A stretch of DNA of 64,000 nucleotides from Psychroserpens sp. Hel_I_66 (lineage in GTDB: Bacteria; Bacteroidota; Bacteroidia; Flavobacteriales; Flavobacteriaceae): assembly GCF_000799465.1 (NCBI RefSeq), contig NZ_JUGU01000001.1:248001-312000 (forward strand). The letters are read 5' to 3'. The notes under the pieces are model-generated. The model was given only the letters and a program-made list of their open reading frames with translations. It made no database searches and was not told the DNA's origin. The stretch's first letter is position 1. Every line of letters starts with the position of its first letter. Both the position numbers and the translations under genes were made by a program. This document shows positions 30,377 through 38,573 of this stretch, one piece after another.

Positions 30377-30491
30377 ACGCGCTGATTTTGTCAAGTATTT
30401 GCCTAAAATCACTCATTTTTTTTTGGGAAATGCATATCTTCCGAAGTAGAAAATATCAACCAAAACGTCACCTTTGTGGCATTCAATTTTT

Positions 30492-31295
30492 ATGAAAAAA
30501 ATATTACAAATAGCCAACGGTTTTGCACTTATAGCTACTATAGCGATGAATTATCTCTCTAATACAGGTGCCATGAACGGAACAACTATTGGAGACGTTT
30601 CCAGAGGATTAAACACACTTTTTACACCAGCAGGTTATGCCTTTTCTATTTGGGGATTGATCTATATAATGCTGTTAGGGTTTGCTATTTATCAGGGCAG
30701 AAGTCTATTTGTGAACGTTCGTGACGATGATTTTGTTTTACGGGTAGGCTGGTGGTTCGTAATCTCATGCATTGCAAACAGTTTTTGGGTTGTAAGTTGG
30801 ATTTACGGTTATACAGGTCTGTCCTGCGTATTCATATTTCTATTACTTATTTCATTGCTCAAAATAGTGTGGAACAACCGTATGGAATTATGGGACGCAC
30901 CAATCACGGTAATTGCTTTTTTATGGTGGCCATTTGTATTTTACAGTGGCTGGGTGACCGTAGCAAGTATCGCAAACGTCTCTGCCTATTTGGTAAAAAT
31001 AGGTTGGAACGGATTCGGGATTTCTGCGGAAATTTGGACGCTCATCATGATTGCCATCGCAACAGTTATCAATCTAACCATTACTTGTAAACGCAACATG
31101 CGAGAATTCGCGCTCGTTGGTGCTTGGGCACTTGTAGCCATTGGAGTTGCTAATATGTCTTCGGAAACTGTAATTGCTTATACTGCTTTTGCTGCTGCTG
31201 GAATTTTAGCCATTAGTAGCGGAATTCATGGTGCCAAAAACAAGGACACCAATCCTTTTATTAAGTTTTTGGAGTATAGAAATGGTAAAAGATAA
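30492..31295 (+). CDS. TspO/MBR-related tryptophan-rich membrane protein
   Basis: The 267-residue protein has seven or more predicted membrane segments and is rich in tryptophan. FTPAGYAFSIWGLIYIMLLG (about 43-62) resembles the TspO segment that contains the conserved W and GLIY. It is longer than classical TspO proteins (about 150-160 residues), and belongs to the longer form annotated as tryptophan-rich sensory protein. The start at 30492 (MKKILQIANGF) is preferred to one 18 bases upstream. A TTCCGAAG copy precedes the gene (30439) and a reverse copy is within it (31159). Confidence 0.8.
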   Translation: MKKILQIANGFALIATIAMNYLSNTGAMNGTTIGDVSRGLNTLFTPAGYAFSIWGLIYIMLLGFAIYQGRSLFVNVRDDDFVLRVGWWFVISCIANSFWVVSWIYGYTGLSCVFIFLLLISLLKIVWNNRMELWDAPITVIAFLWWPFVFYSGWVTVASIANVSAYLVKIGWNGFGISAEIWTLIMIAIATVINLTITCKRNMREFALVGAWALVAIGVANMSSETVIAYTAFAAAGILAISSGIHGAKNKDTNPFIKFLEYRNGKR

Positions 31296-31307
31296 TTTTT
31301 GGGTTTC

Positions 31308-31440
31308 GTCTAACGTGTTGTGAATAATATTAGTTACGTGGTTTAACACTAAAGTTAGCAAATAAATCACAATAGAAAGTCTGCGAGGACTTTCGTAAGC
31401 AGGCTAGAAACTAGCAATTAATTTTATACGTTGTTGGCAT
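31308..31440. repeat. Structured boundary element abutting the Fic gene
   Basis: On the minus strand this stretch begins directly at the Fic stop codon with GCCAACAACGT and ends with CACGTTAGAC. It contains the hairpins GCTAG/CTAGC and GAAAGTC/GACTTTC. The right end on the plus strand (GTCTAAC) resembles the RYYYAAC core of integron attC sites, but the left end does not match GTTRRRY exactly. I recall similar sequences flanking accessory genes in flavobacteria, but only one copy is present here. Confidence 0.4.
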
Positions 31441-32036
31441 TAGTTCTTTGCAAATTCAATTAACTGTTTTAAATTTCCTTTATCAGCTTCTCTTAAAGCT
31501 TTTATATATTGATTTCTTGTTTCGTTAGCTTTAACCATATTTGATTGATGCCAAGAAAATATTTCATTTCTAAATATTGATTCCATAATTATATCAGCCA
31601 TCATCCTTGAGTGTCTTCCATTTCCATTTGGAAAGCAATGAATGGATACTATGCGATGTTTAAATCTTATAGCTATTTCTTCAGGTGGAAAAGTGTTGTT
31701 ATCTATCCAATATTTAGTGTCGTCCAATAAATTTTTTAATTCAATTCCAATTTGTGTCCACGGAATTCCGATGTTCTTTTCAGTCTTTCTAAATTCTCCT
31801 GCCCATTTCCATACATCATCATACATTTTTTTGTGTAAGTCTTTCACAAACTTTTCAGTTAAAATTTTTTTAAGTTTGAATTTTGAATGAATAGTCCATT
31901 CAACTGCTTTTTCAATGTTCAATTGCTCAAATTCATCTAGTTCTCCTTGAGTAGTGATAGACTTTATTTTAAGACCTTCCTTTTCTTCTTCGTCTAAAGG
32001 TGTTTGCCCATCTTTATAATCGAATTCTAATCCCAT
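31440..32036 (-). CDS. Fic/DOC-family protein, mobile mystery protein B
   Basis: The 198-residue protein contains the Fic catalytic motif in the form HCFPNGNGRHSR (about residues 132-143), which supports transfer of AMP or another phosphate-containing group to a target protein. It matches the mobile mystery protein B family, always paired with an XRE regulator called mobile mystery protein A. It overlaps the upstream regulator gene by ten bases, so the two are translationally coupled. The biological target is unknown. The likely role is a toxin or regulatory enzyme in an accessory element; expression would be controlled by its partner. Confidence 0.87.
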   Translation of the reverse strand: MGLEFDYKDGQTPLDEEEKEGLKIKSITTQGELDEFEQLNIEKAVEWTIHSKFKLKKILTEKFVKDLHKKMYDDVWKWAGEFRKTEKNIGIPWTQIGIELKNLLDDTKYWIDNNTFPPEEIAIRFKHRIVSIHCFPNGNGRHSRMMADIIMESIFRNEIFSWHQSNMVKANETRNQYIKALREADKGNLKQLIEFAKN

Positions 32037-32488
32037 AATGATTTTTTCATCTCTCGTTTTATTTCGCTAGCAAGCTCTTTTATGGTTTTGGCTATCTTTT
32101 CATCTCCAATTCCTTGGTCCTCTAATTTCATATTTTGGTTAGTTCTTAAAACTATTTTTCGGGCCAGCTTTTCTGCTTTTATTTGAATTAAATCATTTAT
32201 GGTCCCATTTAGTGGGACCAGTGCATATACTAATTTCAAATCAATTGCATTGGCTACATCTTTTAAAGAATTAAGCGTTATCGTACCATTAGCTTCACTT
32301 TCCTCTATTCTTTTTACTCCTTGTCTTGTTATATTTAATTTGGTACCAAGTTGTGCCATTGTCATATTAAGTGATGTCCGAATTGTATTTATCCATCCTC
32401 GTTCTGGGACCAGGACCTTTCTAGTTTCAGAGAATGGTTGAAGTTTTTGGTCCAATTGCTCAATTAAAAGTTTTTGCTTATTTCTCAT
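32027..32488 (-). CDS. XRE-family regulator, mobile mystery protein A
   Basis: The 153-residue protein has a helix-turn-helix of XRE type (about residues 33-90: LNMTMAQLGTKLNITRQGVKRIEESEANGTIT) preceded by RGWINTIR and followed by LKLVYALVP, all features of mobile mystery protein A. The rest is helical and probably contacts the partner. It is the first gene of the two-gene module, and the array of GTTTAC/GTAAAC half-sites at 32505-32606, just upstream of the start, suggests that it controls its own promoter. Confidence 0.88.
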   Translation of the reverse strand: MRNKQKLLIEQLDQKLQPFSETRKVLVPERGWINTIRTSLNMTMAQLGTKLNITRQGVKRIEESEANGTITLNSLKDVANAIDLKLVYALVPLNGTINDLIQIKAEKLARKIVLRTNQNMKLEDQGIGDEKIAKTIKELASEIKREMKKSLWD

Positions 32489-32504
32489 TTTTGTAACTCT
32501 TTAA

Positions 32505-32606
32505 GTTTACAAAACAATATATTTGTAAACATATGAATTTACAAAAATACAAAAAAGTAATCTTATGTGTTTACAAAAAATAAAAAAAGTAAACAATTAA
32601 GTTTAC
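32505..32606 (-). promoter_or_regulatory. Operator array upstream of the XRE-Fic module
   Basis: An inverted repeat GTTTACAAA-N8-TTTGTAAAC is at 32505-32530, 17 bases before the regulator start codon. Further half-sites are TTTACAAA (32538-32545), GTTTACAAA (32569-32577), GTAAAC (32589-32594) and GTTTAC (32601-32606). A minus-strand -7-like TATTTTTG is at 32549-32542, between the half-sites, though the nearest -33 TTTG is 24 bases away, which is long. Confidence 0.55.
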
Positions 32607-32680
32607 TTCAAGTTGTTCTGTTGAATTAATGCTAATGCATTTGGTTATCAACTGTGTCAATTGTCGATATCCGTAGTTGG

Positions 32681-32815
32681 ATGAAGTTCGACTATTTTTT
32701 TGAGAAAGTCAAACCTTTAGCTTATGCGCTTTTGTTTAATGAATTCTCGCAATTGGGCTTGAGCGATGAGACAAAAGGCAAAATTAAAAAGTTGATTTTC
32801 AAATTTCCGAAGTAA
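32681..32815 (+). CDS. Possible 44-residue small ORF
   Basis: The plus-strand frame starting ATG at 32681 (MKFDYFFEKVK...) is open for 44 residues to a stop at 32813-32815. The product would be short, with a Lys-rich amphipathic C-terminus (about residues 28-44). Its 5' end contains 22 bases (32691-32712) that recur exactly at 36643-36664, where the frame is not open from an ATG. No promoter is evident. It could be a remnant of a longer gene or chance, so confidence is low. Confidence 0.25.
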   Translation: MKFDYFFEKVKPLAYALLFNEFSQLGLSDETKGKIKKLIFKFPK

Positions 32816-32831
32816 AGAAAAAAGCTAAAAT

Positions 32832-34682
32832 CTAATTTAAGATACTTTCCACAAATTTTATAAAGACCGTTTTATGCTTTGCTAAATCCAAATCTGGAGA
32901 TACCGATGCACGAACGATATAATCTTTATCACCTTCTTTGGTGGTGCCTTGGGTAGAGGTGGCGGGAACCGTCCAGTAGCAGCCTTTTAATTGTCCGTAA
33001 CTTACACAAAACTTACTTTCCTCTGGAATTTCAGTAATCATTAAATTAATGAGCTTTAAGTTAAGTTCTCTTTTGTAAGCTTCACGCGCTTCTTCGGTAT
33101 CGCCTTTTGTAGGAAGACCCAGTGAAAATACTGAAGGTGTAAAACCTTGTTTTGCTAGTTCTTGAGATACAAAATTAATCTTTGCCTGTGGCAATGCATG
33201 CTCAATAAAAGTCACAAACTCGCGGGTGTTTTTGTAAGCATCTTCAATTCTTTGAATCATGGATGGCATTTGCTCTGCCAAGATTTTATATTGAAAAACG
33301 GTAGCTTCATTATCGCAAAGTATCAAATGCTTTTCAATGGTTTGCATCAATGTTTTGGAAAGCTTATTCCCTACGCAATAACCAGCAGTACATCGTCCAC
33401 CACTCGGAAATTTAGATCCACTCGCATAAGATATCGTTCTTACAGAAGACAATATATTGCCCTTGCCCAAAAATTGTACATTTGGACAAAACGTTTGGTC
33501 CAAAATAAACACGGGATCAATCGCTATATCGTCATTTAATGTTTTACGCTCTTTTGTTAATGCCTGTTGTAGTTCTTTAAGATTAGGGACTTCAACTCTT
33601 GGGTTTGTTGGAATCTCTGCGATGATAAAAGGGATAGCATCTTGACTCGCAATAGCATCTAAAACCCTATGGATACTTTGTACCATATCATTATCGCCAT
33701 CAACTGGTAAATCAACAATATCCACATTATTAAGACACGCAGCAACACGTCTCGCCTGGTCATTTGTGCCACCATAACAATTTGGTGGAACAATTATTTT
33801 TATAGCTTTACCTTTATGATTGTCTAAAGCATCGTGTATCAAGCCCATCATTATCGCATATTGAATCGATAACCCGCTTGAAGCCACCAAAGGTTTTTCA
33901 GGTGTATTGGTGATTTCTGAAATATGATGCAAGACCGCTTTTTTCTCTGATTCTATATTTGGTCGGTTAAATACCAGAGGTTTTTGTTCTGCTAACGCAT
34001 TAAGTAGCACTAGAGAGTTGGTTGGGGTCATTGCAACAGTCTCGCGACGTCTTACATGTTGAATCTCTGAAATGTAATGGTCATTTTGCTCTCCATTTAC
34101 GATGAGAACACTTCCTAAATAATCATAGAGATTGATGTAGAAATCAATATTTGGGTTAAGATTTAATTGGTTTATTTCAGTTTGATTAGAAATGAAAACA
34201 GTGCTCCCTTTAAATTTATTTACTTCAGTTAAACTTTTCACCTGCTGGAGTTCAAAACTGTAACCATAGACGCGTCTTAAGATTTCAGGATCAAATTGTT
34301 CAGGTAGTTGCCCACTATATAGAATACGTGTGTTTTTATGCTCTAAAAGATTTGTTCTCAAAATAGCAAGCACAGGTATGGTCTTAGAATCAAAACTGAT
34401 GACTGTACTTGATTTGATTTGGTATTGTTTTGCGATCGTCCATTCTAATACACAAGATAGAGGATGGCCTAAACGTATATAATCGTATGCGGTTGGTAAG
34501 TTTTCTAATGCAGATGTCGTGGCATTATCGTTTTTATATAAAGATTCGAATTCTTGTAAAAACTCAAATTTAGCTAAGTCTTCGTTATAAATATCTAGTC
34601 TGTGTGTAGTTAGATTTCGCCAGTTTTCTGGGATGTTTTTTATAACGTCTTTTATATAATTTAGTAAATGATTCTCTTGCAT
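32832..34682 (-). CDS. PLP-dependent enzyme, Cys/Met metabolism-like, long form
   Basis: The 616-residue protein contains a fold type I PLP domain in its C-terminal half: ILDQTFCPN carries the cofactor-binding Asp, YASGSKFPSGGRC the Schiff-base Lys (about residue 437), and SSGLSIQYAIM the phosphate-binding segment. Cystathionine synthases and lyases are usually about 380-400 residues; the extra 220 residues at the N-terminus have no domain I recognise. Such long forms are annotated only as PLP-dependent transferases and the substrate is unknown. I chose ATG 34682; a TTG nine bases upstream is possible. A -7-like TACCTTTG is at 34713-34706. Confidence 0.82.
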   Translation of the reverse strand: MQENHLLNYIKDVIKNIPENWRNLTTHRLDIYNEDLAKFEFLQEFESLYKNDNATTSALENLPTAYDYIRLGHPLSCVLEWTIAKQYQIKSSTVISFDSKTIPVLAILRTNLLEHKNTRILYSGQLPEQFDPEILRRVYGYSFELQQVKSLTEVNKFKGSTVFISNQTEINQLNLNPNIDFYINLYDYLGSVLIVNGEQNDHYISEIQHVRRRETVAMTPTNSLVLLNALAEQKPLVFNRPNIESEKKAVLHHISEITNTPEKPLVASSGLSIQYAIMMGLIHDALDNHKGKAIKIIVPPNCYGGTNDQARRVAACLNNVDIVDLPVDGDNDMVQSIHRVLDAIASQDAIPFIIAEIPTNPRVEVPNLKELQQALTKERKTLNDDIAIDPVFILDQTFCPNVQFLGKGNILSSVRTISYASGSKFPSGGRCTAGYCVGNKLSKTLMQTIEKHLILCDNEATVFQYKILAEQMPSMIQRIEDAYKNTREFVTFIEHALPQAKINFVSQELAKQGFTPSVFSLGLPTKGDTEEAREAYKRELNLKLINLMITEIPEESKFCVSYGQLKGCYWTVPATSTQGTTKEGDKDYIVRASVSPDLDLAKHKTVFIKFVESILN

Positions 34683-34841
34683 AATGTCCAATTTTTATGG
34701 TCATGCAAAGGTACAATTATTAGATTTTTTCGAAGCATTGTAATGCGATTTTGTGTTGGTATTAACACTTGTCCAAAAACAGGCTTTATCATCTTAAAAG
34801 CCTATTGTTTTTTCAATATATTCTGAAAAGACAAAGTATGA

Positions 34842-35615
34842 TTAATTGTTTCGTAACTTTAAAATTGTCTTTTTAATGTCATCAAATTCTGTATATCCTC
34901 GTGCAATCGTGTAGAATTTATCCTTTTTTCTGTAAACGATTGAGGGAAAACCGTTCACACCCAATTCTCTGGTTTTTATAAAATCTGCTCGAGTCGCATC
35001 TTTCATAGTTTGAGATGTGAACTTTTCGCTAAAAGCAGTGAAATCGATATCTAATTTTTCGCAAATAGGTTTATAAAAGTCTAGTTGTTTAGGATCTTTG
35101 GATTCTGCATAAAAATAGTATTGTACAAGTTCGTAAAAAGGCAGTGTTTTTTCTGGAGACACCGTTCTTACCGTTATAACTGCGCGACAAGCAGGCTCAG
35201 TATCATAATGGAAAACCTCTTTATCGAGTAAGTCCATGTTAAAAGGTTGACCACTTCGTTTATTCACTTCCTGCCAATGGTGCTTTAGAAAGCTCTTAAA
35301 TTTCGCATCCCATTCTTGTCCACCACCAGGTCTTAAACCGCCCATAATTAGTTCCATATTAATATGCTGCTGGTTCGCAAACCTTTTAAGCGCATTGACC
35401 TGAGGGGAAATGCCCCAACACCAGCTACACATGGGATCACCAATGTAAAAAATCTCCTCGTCATCGTTCCAGTCTTGCTTGGTTGCTTCAGACTCAAAAT
35501 CTGGTAATTCACAGAGACCAGTTACTGGGTCACATACCATGGTAATTTCGTTTTCTTGGCTCATAATTTCAGAATTGAAGAAAAGAGTTAATAAAATAAT
35601 GCTAAAACTCCTCAT
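34842..35615 (-). CDS. DsbA-family thiol oxidoreductase
   Basis: The 257-residue protein has a thioredoxin fold with the catalytic motif CSWC (FYIGDPMCSWCWG, about residues 55-67) and a helical insertion, as in the COG3531/FrnE branch of the DsbA family. The C-terminal cis-Pro segment is NGFPSIVYRK (about 219-228). A weak signal peptide (MRSFSIILLTLFF) suggests periplasmic location. Its position next to a PLP enzyme gives no clear pathway. It should act in disulfide formation or reduction of periplasmic proteins. Confidence 0.86.
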   Translation of the reverse strand: MRSFSIILLTLFFNSEIMSQENEITMVCDPVTGLCELPDFESEATKQDWNDDEEIFYIGDPMCSWCWGISPQVNALKRFANQQHINMELIMGGLRPGGGQEWDAKFKSFLKHHWQEVNKRSGQPFNMDLLDKEVFHYDTEPACRAVITVRTVSPEKTLPFYELVQYYFYAESKDPKQLDFYKPICEKLDIDFTAFSEKFTSQTMKDATRADFIKTRELGVNGFPSIVYRKKDKFYTIARGYTEFDDIKKTILKLRNN

Positions 35616-36002
35616 GAGATGATATGTTATATTTTCTGTATTGATTTTACTGAAATACCTCCAGTTCTACTGCACGAAGTTCGACAATTTTCTGTAGAAA
35701 GACGGAAATGGTATAGGTTTTAACAAATCAATTGATTTTCACTAATAAATGATAATCAAGTGTATTTTGAGATGTTATTTTTCTTCGGAAATTTAAAAAT
35801 TTGCATAGTTTATTTGCGATTTTGCTTTTGAAGAGCGTTTTTTAGATGTTTAATCTTGGGAAATTTGTTTAGCGAATTTGTTTATGTTTAAGAAACTCAT
35901 TTAGTAAACAAAAACGAATGCAAGAAAATTCCGAAGTAATTTTACAAACAAGCACCTGCCAAAGCAATTAATTATGCACCTTATTGCTACTAGTATTATG
36001 AT
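35616..36002. other. Intergenic region without recognised genes
   Basis: This 387-base region between two minus-strand genes is AT-rich and has two TTCCGAAG octamers (35783 reverse, 35929 forward). GAAGTTCGAC at 35676 also occurs at 32683 in the small ORF. I see no convincing ORF, tRNA or terminator. Confidence 0.5.
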
Positions 36003-36563
36003 TTAAATATTATTTTTTTCAAAGACAATTTCAATGTTCAACATAATCCATTCATTTGTGCTAAAATCGTAATATTCTTTTGAGATAGACATTTTTAAAT
36101 GGTTACTGTCAACCACATTTAAATTACTTGTAAGCGTTACATTTTTATCATTTTCGATATTATCTATATAGGATTTTTCAACATAACTTTTGGTTTCAAT
36201 TAAAAATGAATTGTCCTCATATTGATAATTAGTTCCAAAACCATAATCTATAAATTCAACACTGCCCTCGGGACTACTAGGATATTGAAAAGTTATCCAT
36301 GTTTTTGGTAAGAACAATGATATAATATTTGATTTAATTTCTAAATCATTAGAACCAAAAGAATCTATTTCATTTGTAAGTTCCAAAGAAGTGATATTGT
36401 CATTATTTAGGTCAACAGCGACGTTCGATTTATATGATATAATTTCATAATTTCCTGTATAATTTTCATACTCATTATTTAAAGAGTCATCACTATTACA
36501 ATTAATTAGTGTCAAAGTAAGTAGAGCTATTAAATGAGTTTTAAATAGATTAGTTTTTATCAT
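36003..36563 (-). CDS. Putative lipoprotein of unknown function
   Basis: The 186-residue protein has a lipoprotein signal (MIKTNLFKTHLIALLTLTLINC) with the lipobox Cys near residue 22; an upstream start would put a second hydrophobic stretch before it and is unlikely. The mature part is beta-rich and acidic, like many small surface lipoproteins in this group. I recognise no domain. It is very AT-rich and lies between the DsbA-like gene and the helicase gene. Confidence 0.65.
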   Translation of the reverse strand: MIKTNLFKTHLIALLTLTLINCNSDDSLNNEYENYTGNYEIISYKSNVAVDLNNDNITSLELTNEIDSFGSNDLEIKSNIISLFLPKTWITFQYPSSPEGSVEFIDYGFGTNYQYEDNSFLIETKSYVEKSYIDNIENDKNVTLTSNLNVVDSNHLKMSISKEYYDFSTNEWIMLNIEIVFEKNNI

Positions 36564-36642
36564 TATTTTAATTTTAATTACTGTTAATGCTATGATCAAA
36601 AATCGTTTCAATGTTTTTTAACAAATCTCTAAACTAAGTTAT

Positions 36643-36664
36643 ACTATTTTTTTGAGAAAGTCAA
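36643..36664. repeat. 22-bp exact repeat, second copy
   Basis: Bases 36643-36664 are identical to 32691-32712. The copies are about 4 kb apart, one in the small ORF and one just upstream of the helicase promoter region. Confidence 0.7.
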
Positions 36665-36694
36665 GAGAATGACTGCTATCGCATAAATTAACAC

Positions 36695-36702
36695 TACCTT
36701 TG
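36695..36702 (+). promoter_or_regulatory. -7 box of the helicase operon
   Basis: TACCTTTG matches TAnnTTTG; the message would start about 66 bases before the helicase start codon. No good -33 TTG is in range. Confidence 0.4.
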
Positions 36703-36769
36703 CGCCAAACAGAAAATGACGCTTATCAAACAGACGGTCATTTAAACACTAATTTGACCAAACTATTAT

Positions 36770-38062
36770 ATGTCATTTAAAGATTTAGGCTTATCTGAGC
36801 CTTTACTAAGAGCTATTAGTAAAAAAGGATACACTACACCAAGTCCAATTCAAGAAAAAGCGATTCCTCCAGTATTAGAGGGACGCGATGTATTGGCTTC
36901 AGCACAAACAGGTACTGGTAAAACCGCTGGTTTTACATTGCCATTATTACATTATCTTTCTGAAAACCCAAAGGCAAAGTTTAGACCAATTCGCGCATTG
37001 ATCTTAACACCAACCCGTGAGCTTGCTGCGCAAGTACACGAAAGTGTTAAGGATTATAGTGAGTTTTTGGAAATTAGAAGCGCTGTGATTTTTGGAGGTG
37101 TCAATCAAAAACCACAGGCAGCTACGATTCGTCGTGGTGTGGATATCTTGGTGGCTACACCAGGACGTTTGCTGGATTTGCACAATCAAAATCTATTAGC
37201 GCTAAACCGCGTTGAGGTTTTTATTTTAGATGAAGCAGACCGTATGCTCGACATGGGGTTTTTACGGGACATTGAGCGCGTAATGAAGATCATGCCAGAG
37301 AAACGCCAAAATTTGATGTTCTCTGCAACCTTTTCAAAAGATATTAGAAAGCTTGCCAATGGTATTTTAAATAATCCTGTGCAAGTTGAGGCAACTCCCG
37401 AAAATACAACTGTAGAAGCCATTTCACAAAAGGTGTTTAGAGTTGCTAAAGGGAAAAAGCCAGATTTGTTGGTGAAGCTCATTTCCGAAGGAAACTGGAA
37501 ACAAGCACTCGTTTTTACGAGAACAAAACATGGCGCTAACAAATTGACTAAAAAGCTTATTTCCTCAGGAATTACAGCTGCAGCGATTCATGGAAATAAA
37601 AGCCAGGGTGCGAGAACCAAAGCACTTGAAGGTTTTAAAACTGGTAAAGTACGAGTTATGGTTGCGACCGATATTGCAGCTCGTGGCCTTGATATCCCGT
37701 TATTGCCACATGTTGTGAATTTTGAACTGCCAAATATTTCTGAAGATTACGTTCACCGAATTGGTAGAACAGGTAGAGCAGGAGCAGATGGTAAAGCCAT
37801 ATCGTTGGTGAGTGCAGATGAAACAACGTATTTACGCGATATTGAAAAATTGATTGGCGAAAAAATTGAAGTCGAAATTGTGGAAGGTTTTGAACCAGAT
37901 CCTAATGCTTCAACCGAGCCAATTAAGCAAGGTGGTGGCAGACAAGGTGGCGGAAACAGAAACCGAAGTCGTAATTCTAGTCCTAGAAATTCGGGAGGAA
38001 ATACAGGTGGAAATAGAAATAAAAGCAGTAATTCTAGACGTCGTAACGATAGAAGAAACTAG
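36770..38062 (+). CDS. rhlE: DEAD-box RNA helicase, RhlE type
   Basis: The 430-residue protein has all helicase motifs: AQTGTGKT (I), PTRELA (Ia), TPGR (Ib), DEAD (II, in [12 protein letters not shown]), SAT (III), ARGLD and [10 protein letters not shown] (V and VI). After residue 375 comes a basic Gly/Asn/Arg tail ([12 protein letters not shown]...) that binds RNA non-specifically. It remodels RNA during ribosome assembly or decay and is often raised by cold. The next two genes follow with gaps of 2 and 5 bases, so a three-gene operon is likely. Confidence 0.94.
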   Translation: MSFKDLGLSEPLLRAISKKGYTTPSPIQEKAIPPVLEGRDVLASAQTGTGKTAGFTLPLLHYLSENPKAKFRPIRALILTPTRELAAQVHESVKDYSEFLEIRSAVIFGGVNQKPQAATIRRGVDILVATPGRLLDLHNQNLLALNRVEVFILDEADRMLDMGFLRDIERVMKIMPEKRQNLMFSATFSKDIRKLANGILNNPVQVEATPENTTVEAISQKVFRVAKGKKPDLLVKLISEGNWKQALVFTRTKHGANKLTKKLISSGITAAAIHGNKSQGARTKALEGFKTGKVRVMVATDIAARGLDIPLLPHVVNFELPNISEDYVHRIGRTGRAGADGKAISLVSADETTYLRDIEKLIGEKIEVEIVEGFEPDPNASTEPIKQGGGRQGGGNRNRSRNSSPRNSGGNTGGNRNKSSNSRRRNDRRN

Positions 38063-38064
38063 GC

Positions 38065-38274
38065 ATGACTTCAGAATTAAAGGAAAAAATTCTAGAGGTT
38101 TGCCATAAAAAGATGGCTCAAAAAGGAGAAAACGTTGGGATTTCATTTTATGCTTTTTTTAAAAATAAAAATGATAATCCTAAATTATTAATGGAAGCTG
38201 CAACATGGTGGATAGAAAAACACCAACTTGATCATTTCGAGAAAGCATTGAAAATTAAAAACATGATCGCCTAA
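38065..38274 (+). CDS. DUF6500 family protein
   Basis: This 69-residue protein matches DUF6500, with the conserved segments LEVCHKKMAQKGENVGISFY (about 10-29) and MEAATWWIEKHQLDHFEKA (about 44-62). It has no signal or membrane segment. The function is unknown. It begins two bases after the helicase stop and is followed by the VF530 gene, so it is translated from the helicase message, suggesting a role in RNA or nucleic acid physiology that is not established. Confidence 0.82.
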   Translation: MTSELKEKILEVCHKKMAQKGENVGISFYAFFKNKNDNPKLLMEAATWWIEKHQLDHFEKALKIKNMIA

Positions 38275-38279
38275 CTATT

Positions 38280-38510
38280 TTGGAAACTCAAAAGAACAAT
38301 CCGCTCCACGGTATAAAATTGGAACAAATCGTTACCGATTTGCAAGCGCATTACGGTTGGGAATATATGGGACATCAAATAAAAATTAGATGTTTTAACG
38401 ATAACCCATCTATAAAATCGAGCTTGAAATTTTTGAGACGAACACCTTGGGCAAGAACGAAAGTTGAAGATATGTATTTAAAAATGCTAAAGAACAACAA
38501 CAGACTATAA
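38280..38510 (+). CDS. VF530 family DNA-binding protein
   Basis: The 76-residue protein matches the VF530 family (COG4628): NPLHGIKLEQIVTDLQAHYG and SSLKFLRRTPWARTKVEDMY are characteristic. VF530 family proteins are small helical DNA-binding proteins. The start appears to be TTG at 38280: the frame has no ATG near the conserved N-terminus, and the TTG is five bases after the DUF6500 stop. A terminator follows directly. Confidence 0.85.
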   Translation: METQKNNPLHGIKLEQIVTDLQAHYGWEYMGHQIKIRCFNDNPSIKSSLKFLRRTPWARTKVEDMYLKMLKNNNRL

Positions 38511-38542
38511 AAAAAAAGCTCCCGATTGGGAGCTTTTTTTTA
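38511..38542 (+). terminator. Terminator of the helicase operon
   Basis: AAAAGCTCCC and GGGAGCTTTT form a strong stem with eight T, starting directly after the VF530 stop. Confidence 0.9.
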
Positions 38543-38573
38543 CGTATAATTTTATTAGCTAGCTTTAAGGTTT

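Noticed and set aside
31308..31440. True integron attC site
   Set aside because: Only one core (GTCTAAC) matches; the other end does not follow GTTRRRY, and no integrase is in the window, so the name is not used.
36637..36679. Small ORF around the second copy of the 22-bp repeat
   Set aside because: The frame has no start codon and is closed after a few codons.
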